A stretch of DNA of 64,000 nt, taken from the NCBI RefSeq assembly GCF_037338445.1, contig NZ_CP147838.1:3100001-3164000 (forward strand). The letters are read 5' to 3'. Made by a program: the position numbers and the translations under genes. This document shows, in pieces, positions 46,509-55,420 of this stretch (positions within the stretch are counted from its first letter, which is position 1; each line of letters begins with the position of its first letter). The notes below the pieces were generated by a model. The model was not told the origin of the DNA and did no database searches. It was given only the letters and a program-made list of their open reading frames with translations. The DNA is from Salinibaculum sp. SYNS191. Its GTDB lineage: Archaea; Halobacteriota; Halobacteria; Halobacteriales; Haloarculaceae.

Positions 46509-47756
46509 ATGGTTAGAGGCCGCAGTGAAGAAATCAAGAGTGAAGTGCGCAAACTAGACGGCATTATTCCGGAGAAACTCGACCGGCGGTCGTTCTTCAA
46601 AGGCTCCGTTGCGGCTATTACTGGTGGCTTCTTGGCCGGCTGTCAGGGCAGTAGTGATGGAAGCGGTGGCGATACGAGTGACGGCAGTGATGGGAGCGGC
46701 GGCAGCACGAGCAGCAGCGATGGGGATAAACTCATCCGTAGCGTTGTCTGGCGGAGTGCCTGGGAAGCGGGCCCGAACTACGCACCGGAGTACATGGCAG
46801 AGAAAGAAGGCTTCTGGGGTGATGAAGATATCTCGCCGCCGTCGGTCAAGCGTGGCTTCGGTTCTGGCGACACGACCAAGCGGGTAGGCACTGGGACTGA
46901 GAAAATCGGATTCAGTGCAGTTTCGCCGCAGGTTTCGGGCTCCTCACCGGGGTCGGACCTTGATTTCCTGCTCTTTGGCACTGGTAAGGCTCGGTCGTCT
47001 GTCGGGCTGTTCTATCGGACTGACGTCCTCAGCGACGCCGACCCTGAGACACTTAGAGGGAAGACTATCGCGCGTTCGACTTCGGGGGCTGTCACGCCAA
47101 CCCTCCCAATGTATCTCGAAGAGAAGGGGCTCACACCCGGAGAAGATATCAACGTCCAGGTATCTGAGACGGCTGCAAACCTGATGTTACAGGGGAAAGT
47201 CGATGCACTCTGGGACACGATCAACACCTATGGTCAGGCACAGGCACAGATCGACCAGGAGACGAACGCTGACATGCTGTACAGTTACGTCCCCGTCGTC
47301 GGGTACAATTGTATCGTCAACGGGGCGTGGCTTGAAGAAGAGGACAACGTCGAGTTCACGAGCCGTGTGTTGTCGGGGTATTCGAGCGCGTTGAAGTGGA
47401 CACTTCTGAACCCAGACAAGGCAATCGACATCATGGTTCAGGAAGTCCAACCGTCGCTCGAAGTCGAATCTCGGGAGGCGCTCCACGCCAGGATGCAGAC
47501 GGGAGTCGCTGCCACCAATCTCTCAGAAACCACTAAAGAGAACGGCTTCGGCTACCTGTCGCTTACAGACCTCGAGAACACATTCAACCAGCTTGCTGAA
47601 CGTCTCGATGGTGTCGACGCTGCAGGGTGGGACATAAATATTGAAGATCACGTCGCGACCGAGGTTCGGGACAACGCGGAGTACGCTGTCCCCACCAACG
47701 ACGAGTGGAATCAGATGATTGAGTACGCAGGCGAGTTCGGAGAACTGTACGAGTGA
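46509..47756 (+). CDS. ABC transporter substrate-binding lipoprotein, NMT1/TauA-like
   Basis: 415 residues. A Tat lipoprotein signal (LDRRSFFKGSVAAITGGFLAG followed by Cys) and a Gly/Ser/Asp-rich tether precede the binding domain. NMT1/SsuA-like features are PNYAPEYMAEKEGFW near the start, LRGKTIARSTSGAVTPTLPM, LMLQGKVDALWDT, and a helical C-terminus. This class binds pyrimidines, sulfonates, nitrate or other small N/S compounds outside the cell and hands them to SsuC-type permeases. It is the island's only binding protein, so it defines the imported substrate. Confidence 0.9.
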   Translation: MVRGRSEEIKSEVRKLDGIIPEKLDRRSFFKGSVAAITGGFLAGCQGSSDGSGGDTSDGSDGSGGSTSSSDGDKLIRSVVWRSAWEAGPNYAPEYMAEKEGFWGDEDISPPSVKRGFGSGDTTKRVGTGTEKIGFSAVSPQVSGSSPGSDLDFLLFGTGKARSSVGLFYRTDVLSDADPETLRGKTIARSTSGAVTPTLPMYLEEKGLTPGEDINVQVSETAANLMLQGKVDALWDTINTYGQAQAQIDQETNADMLYSYVPVVGYNCIVNGAWLEEEDNVEFTSRVLSGYSSALKWTLLNPDKAIDIMVQEVQPSLEVESREALHARMQTGVAATNLSETTKENGFGYLSLTDLENTFNQLAERLDGVDAAGWDINIEDHVATEVRDNAEYAVPTNDEWNQMIEYAGEFGELYE

Positions 47757-47980
47757 GAGTGGACTGCTGCCGATCGCCGGTGACGAAACTCGACAAACAA
47801 CAGGCCAGCTGACGCACGTTCACAATCAGGTGCAGCAGACGGACGCCAAGACCGCCACGCCTGGCCATTCCTGGCCGTGAGTCAGTGACAGTGACCGCAG
47901 ATGAGCTGTCACATGCCGATCTGGAGAGGGGTCACTCTATTCTTTCTTTATTGTCATATACCTCAAATTTTGAGACACTC

Positions 47981-47990
47981 TTATTATATA
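47981..47990 (+). promoter_or_regulatory. TATA element of second M24 gene
   Basis: TTATTATATA ends 29 nt before ATG 48020. Confidence 0.6.
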
Positions 47991-48019
47991 TGGGTGTATA
48001 GATTGAAAAGAAGACAGTA

Positions 48020-49210
48020 ATGCCACTCATAAATAGAGATTTCGAGCGACCGTTTTCTGACAGCGTCTACCAAGACAGATTGGCGCGAGCACAGCAGCAG
48101 ATGGACGAGGAGGGGTTAGACGCACTGTTGTTGAGTGAACCAACGAACCAGCAGTATCTCTCGGGGTATGAGAGTCAGTCGTGGTTCACCTTCCAGATGC
48201 TGTTGGTGCTACGAGACGAACCGCAACCGGTGTTTACCGCCCGGAACATGGAGGAACGCGCCGCAGAAATAACGACGTGGATGGACAATGAGTACGTCCG
48301 GTGCTATTCGGACGACTACGCCCCAAACTCGCTGTATCATCCCACCCAGTGGGTTGTCGAACTCTTAGAAGAGTACGGATACGCGGATGGGAGAGTCGGA
48401 ATCGAAGAGGAGAGCAACTACCTCTCGATGGGTGCATACGATCGATTGAAACGAAACCTCCCGGAAGCATCTCTGGAGAACGCGTCCGGGGTAGTCAACT
48501 GGCTCTACTTCAAAAAGAGCGAGGAGGAACTTGAGTACATGCGCGAGGCAGCGCGCATTACCGACGCGGCAATGGAAACCACGGAAGAAGTCCTCTCCGC
48601 AGGCGTACGTGAATGCGATGCCGCGGCAGCGATCATGCAAACGCTGATGCACGGGACTGAAGAGTATGGCGGCGACATGCCCAAGCGAGCCCCCGAGTTC
48701 GGCCCGTTTCACTTCGAATTCTCGACTCGAGAACTACAAGACGGCGATGTGTTCGGCGTCGAGTTTGCAGGCTGTCGCCGGAGTTATTCCAGCCCACTCT
48801 GTCGGACCGTCCACGTCGGTGAGCCGTCGTCAAAGCGGTACGCACTCTGGGAGGAGCTGGACGAGGACCTGCAGCTCGTTCTGGACACCGTTGAACCGGG
48901 CAAGACATGCGAAGAGGTGGAGCAGACGTACCGGGAGAACGCTAACCATCCGAAGGCGTCGCGCAGTGGGTACGCCACTGGACTGGGATTGACGGGCTGG
49001 GGTGAGGGCACTGCGAGTTTCACCGAAGGTGACGAAACCGTATTAGAGCCGGGGATGACGTTCCACTCGAATCCATCCATCGACACGCTCAACCGTTCAG
49101 GCGGCGTCGGCCCGGAGCGACTGCGCATGCTTCACAGCGAAACCTACGTCGTCACTGAAGACGGCTGTGAAGTGTTCGGGAACTACCCGAGAAAACTCAT
49201 CGTCGTGTGA
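48020..49210 (+). CDS. M24-family hydrolase, ectoine hydrolase/creatinase-like (copy 2)
   Basis: 396 residues, well over half identical to the enzyme at 32.6 kb along its full length, with shared blocks such as YESQSWFTFQMLLVLRD, CYSDDYAPNSLYHP and TVLEPGMTFHSNPSIDTL. The same metal-ligand losses are seen: GDVFGVEFAG, SSPLCRT and RSGYATGLGLTGWGE. Conservation of the pocket in both copies with differences in the N-terminal domain suggests related substrates or the two arms of one pathway. It lies directly after the ABC binding protein gene. Confidence 0.75.
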   Translation: MPLINRDFERPFSDSVYQDRLARAQQQMDEEGLDALLLSEPTNQQYLSGYESQSWFTFQMLLVLRDEPQPVFTARNMEERAAEITTWMDNEYVRCYSDDYAPNSLYHPTQWVVELLEEYGYADGRVGIEEESNYLSMGAYDRLKRNLPEASLENASGVVNWLYFKKSEEELEYMREAARITDAAMETTEEVLSAGVRECDAAAAIMQTLMHGTEEYGGDMPKRAPEFGPFHFEFSTRELQDGDVFGVEFAGCRRSYSSPLCRTVHVGEPSSKRYALWEELDEDLQLVLDTVEPGKTCEEVEQTYRENANHPKASRSGYATGLGLTGWGEGTASFTEGDETVLEPGMTFHSNPSIDTLNRSGGVGPERLRMLHSETYVVTEDGCEVFGNYPRKLIVV

Positions 49211-49311
49211 TCTCTCCCACCGTCGAACAGTGGAAGCTCCCGTTCTGGGACGGATAGATGGTTGACGTTGCGCGGCCCCAACTCAGCTGACCGTCCGTTG
49301 CACTGCCGGGC

Positions 49312-50559
49312 TCACGTCGCGAGTCTTCGCATCGTCTCGGCGAGAACGCGTGTGACGTCGTAACAATCCTCCCACTCGGTCCACTCTCGCGGGTTGTGGG
49401 AAATGCCGTCCTCAGACGGTGCGAACAACATGACTGTCTCTGTCGTAGTTGCAACGTTGGCTGTATCGTGGAGTGCAGGTGAGTGCATCCTGGTATACGC
49501 AACATCCTCTGCCTCGGCAGCCGAGATGGCGGTCTGGATACAGCGCTCTGCCATCTGTTGTGGCGGCGTGTACCGATACTGGTCGAAGGACGCCCGCACG
49601 TTCCGTTTTGCCTCGATTGCCGCTTGTGACTCCTGCAGGGGGTCTAGTACGTCCTCGATTGCATCCGCAGCGACGGAGCGCACGTCGACGATCAATTCGG
49701 TGCTTCCCGCGATTACGTTCTTTGCATTCGGTGTGACGTGTATCTCCCCGACTGTGCCTACGGCCGGTTCTCCTCGCTCTTGTACAACAGTACTGGTTAT
49801 TTCTTCCAGCGCCAGGATGTACTCGGATGCTGCAGCCAGCGCGTCTCGGCGGTTCCCCATCGGTGTTGCACCTGCGTGATTCGACTCGCCGACGAACTCG
49901 ACTCTACAGTTTGTCAGTCCCGCGATTGCGTCAACGACACCGATATCCGCAGGTGAATCCTCCAGTCTGGTGCTCTGCTCGATGTGCACCTCGACCCAGG
50001 CGTGCCACTCGTTGGCATCGATAGTGTCTGTCCCTGCGTAGCCGATCCGTTCGAGTTCGTCACCGAGGCTGTGTCCGCTCTCGTCTGTCAGTTGGCGTGC
50101 CGATTCGATGTCGCGGAGATCCGCGACAACAGAGGAGCCTAGCAGTCCGTTCTTGAACCGAACGCCCTCTTCCTCGGTGAACGACACGACCTCGACAGGC
50201 CGGGAGAGGTCACTCTCGGACTCCTTCAGCACCCGAATCGCTTCTAAGGCACCGTAGACGCCGAGTGGCCCGTCAAACATGCCCCCTTCGGGGACGGAAT
50301 CTAAGTGGCTCCCTGCGACGACCGCATCCGCGGTCGGGTCTGCAGTATCAGGTGTCCATCGGCCCGCAATATTCCCGAGAGGGTCGATTCGGATGGACAA
50401 CCCCGCTTCCTCCAACTGGCGAATAAAATAATCCCGCACGTCCTTGTCTACATCGGTCCCAGTCAACGTGGTTCGACCTCTTCCTTCGGGTGTCTGAACT
50501 TCTCCTAGCTCGGCATTCGTTTCAATATTCTCTCGAAGGCGACTGGTGTTTACTTTCAT
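49312..50559 (-). CDS. M20 N-carbamoyl-L-amino-acid hydrolase / beta-ureidopropionase-like
   Basis: 415 residues. Hydantoinase/carbamoylase subfamily motifs are GSHLDSVPEGGMFDGPLGV (about residue 83), SFTEEEGVRFKNGLLGSS, WVEVHIEQSTRLED, ESNHAGATPMGNRRDALAAA and HSPALHDTANVA, which together bind two metal ions. The enzyme splits the carbamoyl group from N-carbamoyl amino acids (or allantoate/ureidopropionate), releasing ammonia and CO2. It is convergent with the second M24 gene and divergent from the RidA/amidase genes. Confidence 0.87.
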   Translation of the reverse strand: MKVNTSRLRENIETNAELGEVQTPEGRGRTTLTGTDVDKDVRDYFIRQLEEAGLSIRIDPLGNIAGRWTPDTADPTADAVVAGSHLDSVPEGGMFDGPLGVYGALEAIRVLKESESDLSRPVEVVSFTEEEGVRFKNGLLGSSVVADLRDIESARQLTDESGHSLGDELERIGYAGTDTIDANEWHAWVEVHIEQSTRLEDSPADIGVVDAIAGLTNCRVEFVGESNHAGATPMGNRRDALAAASEYILALEEITSTVVQERGEPAVGTVGEIHVTPNAKNVIAGSTELIVDVRSVAADAIEDVLDPLQESQAAIEAKRNVRASFDQYRYTPPQQMAERCIQTAISAAEAEDVAYTRMHSPALHDTANVATTTETVMLFAPSEDGISHNPREWTEWEDCYDVTRVLAETMRRLAT

Positions 50560-50724
50560 ACTGTCTTTGAAGTCCTATTCGACAAGAAATCGTCGATGTC
50601 TTTGGACGCTCTACTTGCCCCATGCTACGCGCCCTCAGTGCGCTCTCCCACATCTCACTGGGGTTCTTTGGGAAATTCCCGAATAATCTCGCTAATATAA
50701 CCAAATGTTTCCGTTAGACCGGAA

Positions 50725-50736
50725 CAATTATACATA
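50725..50736 (+). promoter_or_regulatory. TATA element of second RidA gene
   Basis: CAATTATACATA ends 25 nt before ATG 50762. Confidence 0.6.
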
Positions 50737-50761
50737 TTGGGGAGAATGCAACGTACTGTAG

Positions 50762-51136
50762 ATGGATCCAATTTACAGAGAAGACTCGGTATCGCGCGCA
50801 AACCCACTTTCACAGGCCGTCAAATCGCACAACTTCGTCTTCGTCTCGGGCCAAACCGGCCGGGATCCGGAGACACGCGAGATAGTGAGTGCGAGTGTGT
50901 CTGAGCAGACGCATCAGATATTCAGCAACGTCGCCCCACTTCTCGAAGAAGCAGGGCTCTCGCTTGACGATATCGTTCGTATCACGGTGTACCTCGAAGA
51001 TCTCGACGACAAAGATGAGTTCAATCAAGCCTATCAGGAGGCGCTCTCAGAACCATATCCGGCACGCGCTGTCATCGGAGGAAATGCTCTCTCGCCAGGT
51101 GCGAAGGTAGAGCTGGAGATTACTGCAGAATTATAA
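50762..51136 (+). CDS. RidA family enamine/imine deaminase (copy 2)
   Basis: 124 residues. NFVFVSGQTGRDPETREIV, LDDIVRITVYLEDLDDKDEF and EPYPARAVIGGNALSPGA with the catalytic Arg at about residue 101. It is clearly homologous to, but not a recent copy of, the RidA at 44.8 kb. The RutB-like amidase gene follows 121 bp downstream, an arrangement like rutB-rutC in bacterial uracil breakdown, where RutC deals with aminoacrylate released by RutB. Confidence 0.9.
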   Translation: MDPIYREDSVSRANPLSQAVKSHNFVFVSGQTGRDPETREIVSASVSEQTHQIFSNVAPLLEEAGLSLDDIVRITVYLEDLDDKDEFNQAYQEALSEPYPARAVIGGNALSPGAKVELEITAEL

Positions 51137-51257
51137 GACTCCCGTGTCCTTACAACCAGTCACCCCAGTGAAAAGACGTACGCCGAACCAGCTTGCTCGT
51201 CTGTCTCCGTCGTTCCCGATCCGCGAAAGACACATCACTGGCTAATACTCATCAGCT

Positions 51258-51851
51258 ATGTCCGATACGATAATCGATACACTAGACGCAAAGAGTACAG
51301 CACTCATCCTCGTCGACGTACAGAAAGCATTTACATCCGATCCGGTACCAGCAGAACGACTTGAAAACATCCGATCAGTGATCGAACGCGCACGTGATGC
51401 TGGGATGACACTCGTGTTCACCCGCTCGGTACGGCAAGCGGATGGCAAGGACGCACCCCAGGCAGTCTACGACATCGTTCCGAAGACCTACCGTGGCGAA
51501 GAGCCGTCGTGTTGTGCCGGAACAACCGACGTCGAGTACGGCGACGGTATCGAACCACGTGCAGATGAATACGAGATCTCGAAAGAGCGTTACGACGCGT
51601 TCCACGGCACAAAACTAGATTACTATCTTCGAGTAGCCGGCATCAAGACCGTTCTCATGAGCGGTATCTCGACGAACGTGTGCGTTGAAGCGACGGCCCG
51701 CAGCGCGCACGAACGTCAATACAACGTCGTTTACATCGAGGACTGTTGTGCAAGCCACTATCCCGACCTGCATGATGCCGCTATTCAGAACGCGGAGAAC
51801 ATTCTGGGTACAGTCATCACCAGTGACGAACTTTCCGAGCTTCTGACGTAG
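51258..51851 (+). CDS. isochorismatase-family cysteine amidase (RutB / N-carbamoylsarcosine amidase-like)
   Basis: 197 residues with the catalytic triad Asp20 (LVDVQKAF), Lys109 (SKERYDAFHGTKLDYYLR) and Cys142 (GISTNVCVEATARSA). The K-x-R-Y-x-A-F and STNVCVE context is closer to ureidoacrylate amidohydrolase RutB and carbamoylsarcosine amidase than to nicotinamidase. It would hydrolyse a carbamoyl amide, giving CO2, ammonia and an amine or enamine, which the neighbouring RidA could then deaminate. Cytoplasmic. Confidence 0.85.
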   Translation: MSDTIIDTLDAKSTALILVDVQKAFTSDPVPAERLENIRSVIERARDAGMTLVFTRSVRQADGKDAPQAVYDIVPKTYRGEEPSCCAGTTDVEYGDGIEPRADEYEISKERYDAFHGTKLDYYLRVAGIKTVLMSGISTNVCVEATARSAHERQYNVVYIEDCCASHYPDLHDAAIQNAENILGTVITSDELSELLT

Positions 51852-52168
51852 GTGAATGATACGCTATCCGGCTCTGTGAGTCTGTCTCCACTCGATTTGG
51901 GTGTGGATTTAACCACACTCCGTTTTTACACAGAAGCACCCAGTTTACTTGAAAAGCATGGCGTGTGGGTGCTGAAAAATATTTTTCCTACGATGCTTGG
52001 AGGGCGTTTCTGCGAAAGATTTAATATAGTGCTGGACGGTTACATTCGCATGAAGTTCACGCTAATGGGTAGATTAGTCCATGGTTGTACAAGTGTAGAA
52101 AGTATTGTTTCGCATTCGTTGTTTAAAATCCCTGAGACTCTCATAACTCGGTCTGACGGAGGTGTCTG
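51852..52168. other. 317-bp stretch before the permease genes, no gene assigned
   Basis: A frame open through it (GTG start near 51853, overlapping the permease ATG by one base) has no halophilic character and no motif. A TATA-like GATTTAATATAG near 52018-52029 could drive the two permease genes, giving them a 5' leader of about 110 nt, unlike the leaderless genes elsewhere in the island. Confidence 0.4.
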
Positions 52169-52954
52169 ATGGCCGGGACAGTAAGCAAGGGGTCGTTCGC
52201 CGCGAAGTGGGTACTCCCGTTCGGTGGACTGACGCTCCTTATCGTAATATGGGAACTCACCGGTGTTTTCGAGATGTTCCCCGATTTCATTCTGCCGCCA
52301 CCGACCACCATCTGGTCCCGGGGGGTCGAGACCTCAAATGTACTCATCCGGAACACGCTCCCGACTCTCACCTCCGTGGCAGTTGGTTTTATCGGTGCCT
52401 CTTCGTTGGGACTGTTGACTGCTTTGGGCCTGACGATGAGCTCTCGACTCAGAGAGGCGGTTTATCCCATCATCATTGCCATGAACTCACTTCCCCGGAT
52501 CGCCGCAGCACCGCTTTTCATATTCTACATGGGCGGCGAACAGGTTGCGCACATGGCAATCGCTATCTGGGTTGCCTACTTTCCCATGGTGGTCAACTCC
52601 GTTGATGGCCTGTCCCAACAGGACGAAGATCTGAATATGCTCCTTGAGTCAGTCGATGCAACGCGGTGGCAGGAGATGAAATACATCACGTTCCCAAATG
52701 CACTCCCGCACATCTTCGATGGATTGAAACTGGTGGCTACCGCTTCGGTTGTCGGCGCGATAATCGGGGAATTCGTCGCGGCGAATCAGGGTCTCGGATT
52801 TATCACCTTGCTCGCATTGCAATCGTTCGACGTTCCGTTGGTGTTTAGTGCTGTCTTGATCATGGCAGTCGTCTCAGTCACGCTCTTCTTTACGATATTT
52901 ATTATTCAGGACAAACTCATCCACTGGAAAAGTACCTCACTCATCCCGGAGTAA
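52169..52954 (+). CDS. ABC transporter permease, NitT/TauT (SsuC-like), first
   Basis: 261 residues with six hydrophobic helices. The ATPase-docking EAA loop is about residues 155-185 (LESVDATRWQEMKYITFPNA followed by LPHIFDGLKLV), and GEFVAANQGLGFI is the conserved end of SsuC-like permeases. With the adjacent second permease it would form a heterodimeric channel for the NMT1-like binding protein. The two permease genes are 4 bp apart. Confidence 0.9.
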   Translation: MAGTVSKGSFAAKWVLPFGGLTLLIVIWELTGVFEMFPDFILPPPTTIWSRGVETSNVLIRNTLPTLTSVAVGFIGASSLGLLTALGLTMSSRLREAVYPIIIAMNSLPRIAAAPLFIFYMGGEQVAHMAIAIWVAYFPMVVNSVDGLSQQDEDLNMLLESVDATRWQEMKYITFPNALPHIFDGLKLVATASVVGAIIGEFVAANQGLGFITLLALQSFDVPLVFSAVLIMAVVSVTLFFTIFIIQDKLIHWKSTSLIPE

Positions 52955-52958
52955 GATT

Positions 52959-53804
52959 ATGAGCCAAGAAACTCGCAACTCAGAAGACGCCGAATTGTCC
53001 CCGATTAACTCGCTGATCCGAGCAATCCAGGGTGTCTATCAGCGAAATAGACTGGCCATCTATCTTACTCTCGCGGTCATGGCCGTTTGGACTGTTACCA
53101 GTCTGACGATGAACGTGAGCCAGGAATTCTACCCCTCTCCGCTCTATATCATAGACTCTCTGACGGTCTTCCAGGATATGTTCATCACGGGTGCGCAGAC
53201 GACGATTATTGAGATTATTCTCGGCTACGTGGTTGGCGTGACGATTGGCGTCGTCCTGGGGATTGCTGTTGCTGAGTCATTCGTATTTCGCCAACTTTCA
53301 CTCCCGCTCATAATCCTCACGTACTCTATCCCTCACGCCATCTTTGCACCGCTGTTCACCGTCTGGTTCGGTCTCGGGATACACACGGTTGTGCTGTACA
53401 TCTCTTGGTTTTCGTTCTATCCACCGTTCATCACGACCATTACCGGATTCACCCAGACGTCGGAGGAGTTCTACCAATTGGGTGAAATAACTGGTGCAAC
53501 CAGGTGGCAGATGATTCGGAAAATCAAAATTTGGGAGGCACTTCCCAACATCACGACGGGGCTGAAACTCGCCGCACAGTCGTCTGTCATCGGTGCTGTC
53601 ATCGCAGAGTTCATCGCCGGTGGTGGCGGTCTCGGCACCATCATCAAATCCTCTACGACGACTGTAGAGACTGGTTCGCTTTTCGGTGCGTTGATCCTGT
53701 TGATGGTTATCGGTGTTACCTTCTTCCAGATAGTTTCGTTCGTCGTCGACCGGTTCACTACCCGAAATAGGGGAGAGGGAGCGGACACACAAACCTTCTA
53801 TTGA
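52959..53804 (+). CDS. ABC transporter permease, NitT/TauT (SsuC-like), second
   Basis: 281 residues, six helices after a soluble N-terminal 40 residues. EAA loop ITGATRWQMIRKIKIWEALP and the C-terminal AEFIAGGGGLGTIIKSS block. Partner of the preceding permease. It is the last intact gene of the island; the duplicated P450 fragment begins 90 bp further on. Confidence 0.9.
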   Translation: MSQETRNSEDAELSPINSLIRAIQGVYQRNRLAIYLTLAVMAVWTVTSLTMNVSQEFYPSPLYIIDSLTVFQDMFITGAQTTIIEIILGYVVGVTIGVVLGIAVAESFVFRQLSLPLIILTYSIPHAIFAPLFTVWFGLGIHTVVLYISWFSFYPPFITTITGFTQTSEEFYQLGEITGATRWQMIRKIKIWEALPNITTGLKLAAQSSVIGAVIAEFIAGGGGLGTIIKSSTTTVETGSLFGALILLMVIGVTFFQIVSFVVDRFTTRNRGEGADTQTFY

Positions 53805-53894
53805 ACTGGTCGTTCTCTTCTAGAACGAGTACGTGGGGGCCTGGCTCCGATAGTGTGCTTCACTCATAACGTTCGCAGGCAGCCAACCGGACTG

Positions 53895-54070
53895 ATCCCC
53901 ATACACTGGAGGGGGCCACCGCCAAACGGGAAGTACGCAAAGTCCGGCCGCTGGTCGTTCCGGTCCGCGCGAAAGCGCTCGGGCCGGAACTGTTCGGGGA
54001 GGTTGAACCACCGGTCGTCAGTGTGGACGGTGAACTGAGGGAGGTGAATTTTCGTCTCTTCCTGGATTCG
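53895..54070 (-). pseudogene. cytochrome P450 fragment, duplicated from 27203-27378
   Basis: 176 bp align without gaps to the P450 gene at 27.2-27.4 kb, differing at about 11 positions. The translation still reads [19 protein letters not shown] then [13 protein letters not shown], including the heme-binding Cys. The fragment has no start or proper end: beyond CMG the sequence is unrelated, and on the other side homology stops at 54070. Not functional. Confidence 0.88.
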
Positions 54071-54087
54071 GGACCAACTGTAAAGAG

Positions 54088-54109
54088 CGAGGCTTTCGCC
54101 TCGATTTTT
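54088..54109 (+). terminator. hairpin with T-tract at the junction of two duplicated blocks
   Basis: CGAGGC (54088-54093), loop TTTC, GCCTCG (54098-54103), followed by ATTTTT. It lies in the 42 bp that separate the P450 fragment from the second duplicated block and has no counterpart in the parental region. Could terminate transcription; alternatively a scar of an IS200/IS605 end, which carry similar hairpins. Confidence 0.4.
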
Positions 54110-54112
54110 CCG

Positions 54113-54306
54113 CAACTATCCAGCTCGGAGGAATCGAGTAGCGATAGCTCCACGTGAACGGCAAAGAAGATCGGATCAACCGGTCCGCAGCATTCGAACG
54201 GAACACAGAGGTCACCTGTGGCCTAGTTGTCGCCGGCTGCGGTAAAAGTGTAGTCAAATTCCGAAATCTGTCGGTTACTGCGGGGAAAGTACGGTAGGTA
54301 ATGACA
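54113..54306 (+). repeat. diverged copy of the lipoprotein-gene tail and downstream region (30646-30840)
   Basis: Starts at the codons for TIQLGGIE and TAG 54139-54141, equal to TIQPGGIE and TAG 30672-30674, and runs on through non-coding sequence to TAATGACA in both copies with one 1-bp length change. Identity is lower than for the P450 block, with clear runs such as GAACGGCAAAGAAGA. Confidence 0.75.
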
Positions 54307-54666
54307 AGTACAATCCCTTCTATGTCAATTGAGGGCATGGATAAGTATATAAATACACATATGAGAATTTATGTTTGTTACCCGGTCAAAGACGAAGATA
54401 GATATCATCGCCAGGCGGGACGATACGCTCCTGGACGCTGTCGGTCACTGGTGCAACTACGACAGACGGCCACCTATAACCCCGCAGTGCTCGACATCGT
54501 CTCGGCCGAGGTACGAGGCTTCCCGGACTTTCTGTCCCGACACTCGCTGGTAGGGAAAGACCACCCTGTCTCGGCGGCAGAGAGGGACTCTCATTTCATC
54601 TCCTCTTATCCCGTCCCTGCGATGGCGAGTACGGCTCGAAGGAGCATATCGGGCCGGAGAGCACTC
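54307..54666. other. 360-bp stretch, no gene assigned
   Basis: Between the duplicated block and the zinc-finger gene. Plus-strand frames (for example 54371-54553) include KTKIDIIARRDDTLLDAV, which looks protein-like, but end soon and match nothing I recognise. Possibly the remnant of a gene lost in the rearrangement. Confidence 0.35.
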
Positions 54667-54852
54667 TCACCCCGTGTGGAATTCTTGGAGGATCTCGAGA
54701 TCGCGTTTCGCTCGCATGAACTCCGAGACTGGATGCCGAGCGTTGCAGTGACGGCACTGAAACTCCTTTTCGGGGGTGGGTAGGTCGGCGGGATTCTCTT
54801 CCCAGTGTTCCTCACACTCAGGGCAGCGGAGTTGGATCCACGCTTCGGGCAT
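54667..54852 (-). CDS. small zinc-finger protein (DUF7836-like)
   Basis: 61 residues from ATG 54852 (MPEAWIQLRCPECEEHWEEN). Two CxxC knuckles, CPEC and CRHC, 22 residues apart, then a helical tail SEFMRAKRDLEILQEFH. This matches a short zinc-finger family that is widespread in haloarchaea. Longer frames upstream to 55023 are GC-biased extensions. It may bind nucleic acid or protein; function unknown. Confidence 0.75.
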   Translation of the reverse strand: MPEAWIQLRCPECEEHWEENPADLPTPEKEFQCRHCNARHPVSEFMRAKRDLEILQEFHTG

Positions 54853-55090
54853 ATCGATTCTTCCACGGCAGTGAACAAAAAGATGAACCGACGTTCCTCT
54901 GGTGTGTCTTCGGGTTGTCTCTCCAGTCCAACCGTACACCGAGAGAGCGGACCGTCCATGTCGCGATAGTAGCCCTGTCAGTCTCTCGGTGCCGTCAGAG
55001 ACACTATGTGCTCTCGGGCCCAATTATCAGACGCACCCGAGACCGACAGCGTCCTCGAGACGCCTGTCTCGGCTCGTATGGTGACATCCA

Positions 55091-55420
55091 ATGGAATACC
55101 TCTACGCAGCGCTCGTACTACACGAAGCTGAACAGGAAATCGAGGAGAACAAACTCACAGCCGTCCTCGAGGCTGCCGGCGTCGAGGTCGACGAAAGCCG
55201 AGTCAAGGCGCTCGTCGCTGCGCTGGAAGATGTCGATATCGAAGAAGCCATCCAGCAACCCGCCATGGGTGCAGGCGCGCCGTCTCCAGCGGAGACCGAA
55301 GCACCGCCCGAAGGCGAAGAAGCCGAAGCGGAAGCCGAGGCGGAAGAGGAAACGGAGGAGGAAGACGAAGAGAAAAAGGAAGAGGCGGCCGCCGAAGGGC
55401 TTGGCGACCTGTTTGGATAG
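55091..55420 (+). CDS. rpl12: ribosomal stalk protein P1 (L12), stand-alone copy
   Basis: 109 residues. N-terminal dimerisation domain [20 protein letters not shown] and the conserved [20 protein letters not shown], an Ala/Pro hinge, a long Glu-rich tail and the signature end EGLGDLFG that binds elongation factors. Archaeal L12 is normally the last gene of an L11-L1-L10-L12 operon; none of those genes is here, so this is either a relocated sole copy or a paralogue. A TATA-like CAATTATC (55020-55027) is about 64 nt upstream. Confidence 0.92.
   Translation: MEYLYAALVLHEAEQEIEENKLTAVLEAAGVEVDESRVKALVAALEDVDIEEAIQQPAMGAGAPSPAETEAPPEGEEAEAEAEAEEETEEEDEEKKEEAAAEGLGDLFG

Noticed and set aside
51852..52169. 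105-codon frame touching the permease start
   Set aside because: No motif, non-halophilic composition; a TATA-like site inside it suggests promoter DNA.
54301..54783. 160-codon plus-strand frame after the duplicated block
   Set aside because: Overlaps the better supported zinc-finger gene on the other strand and starts in repeat-derived sequence.
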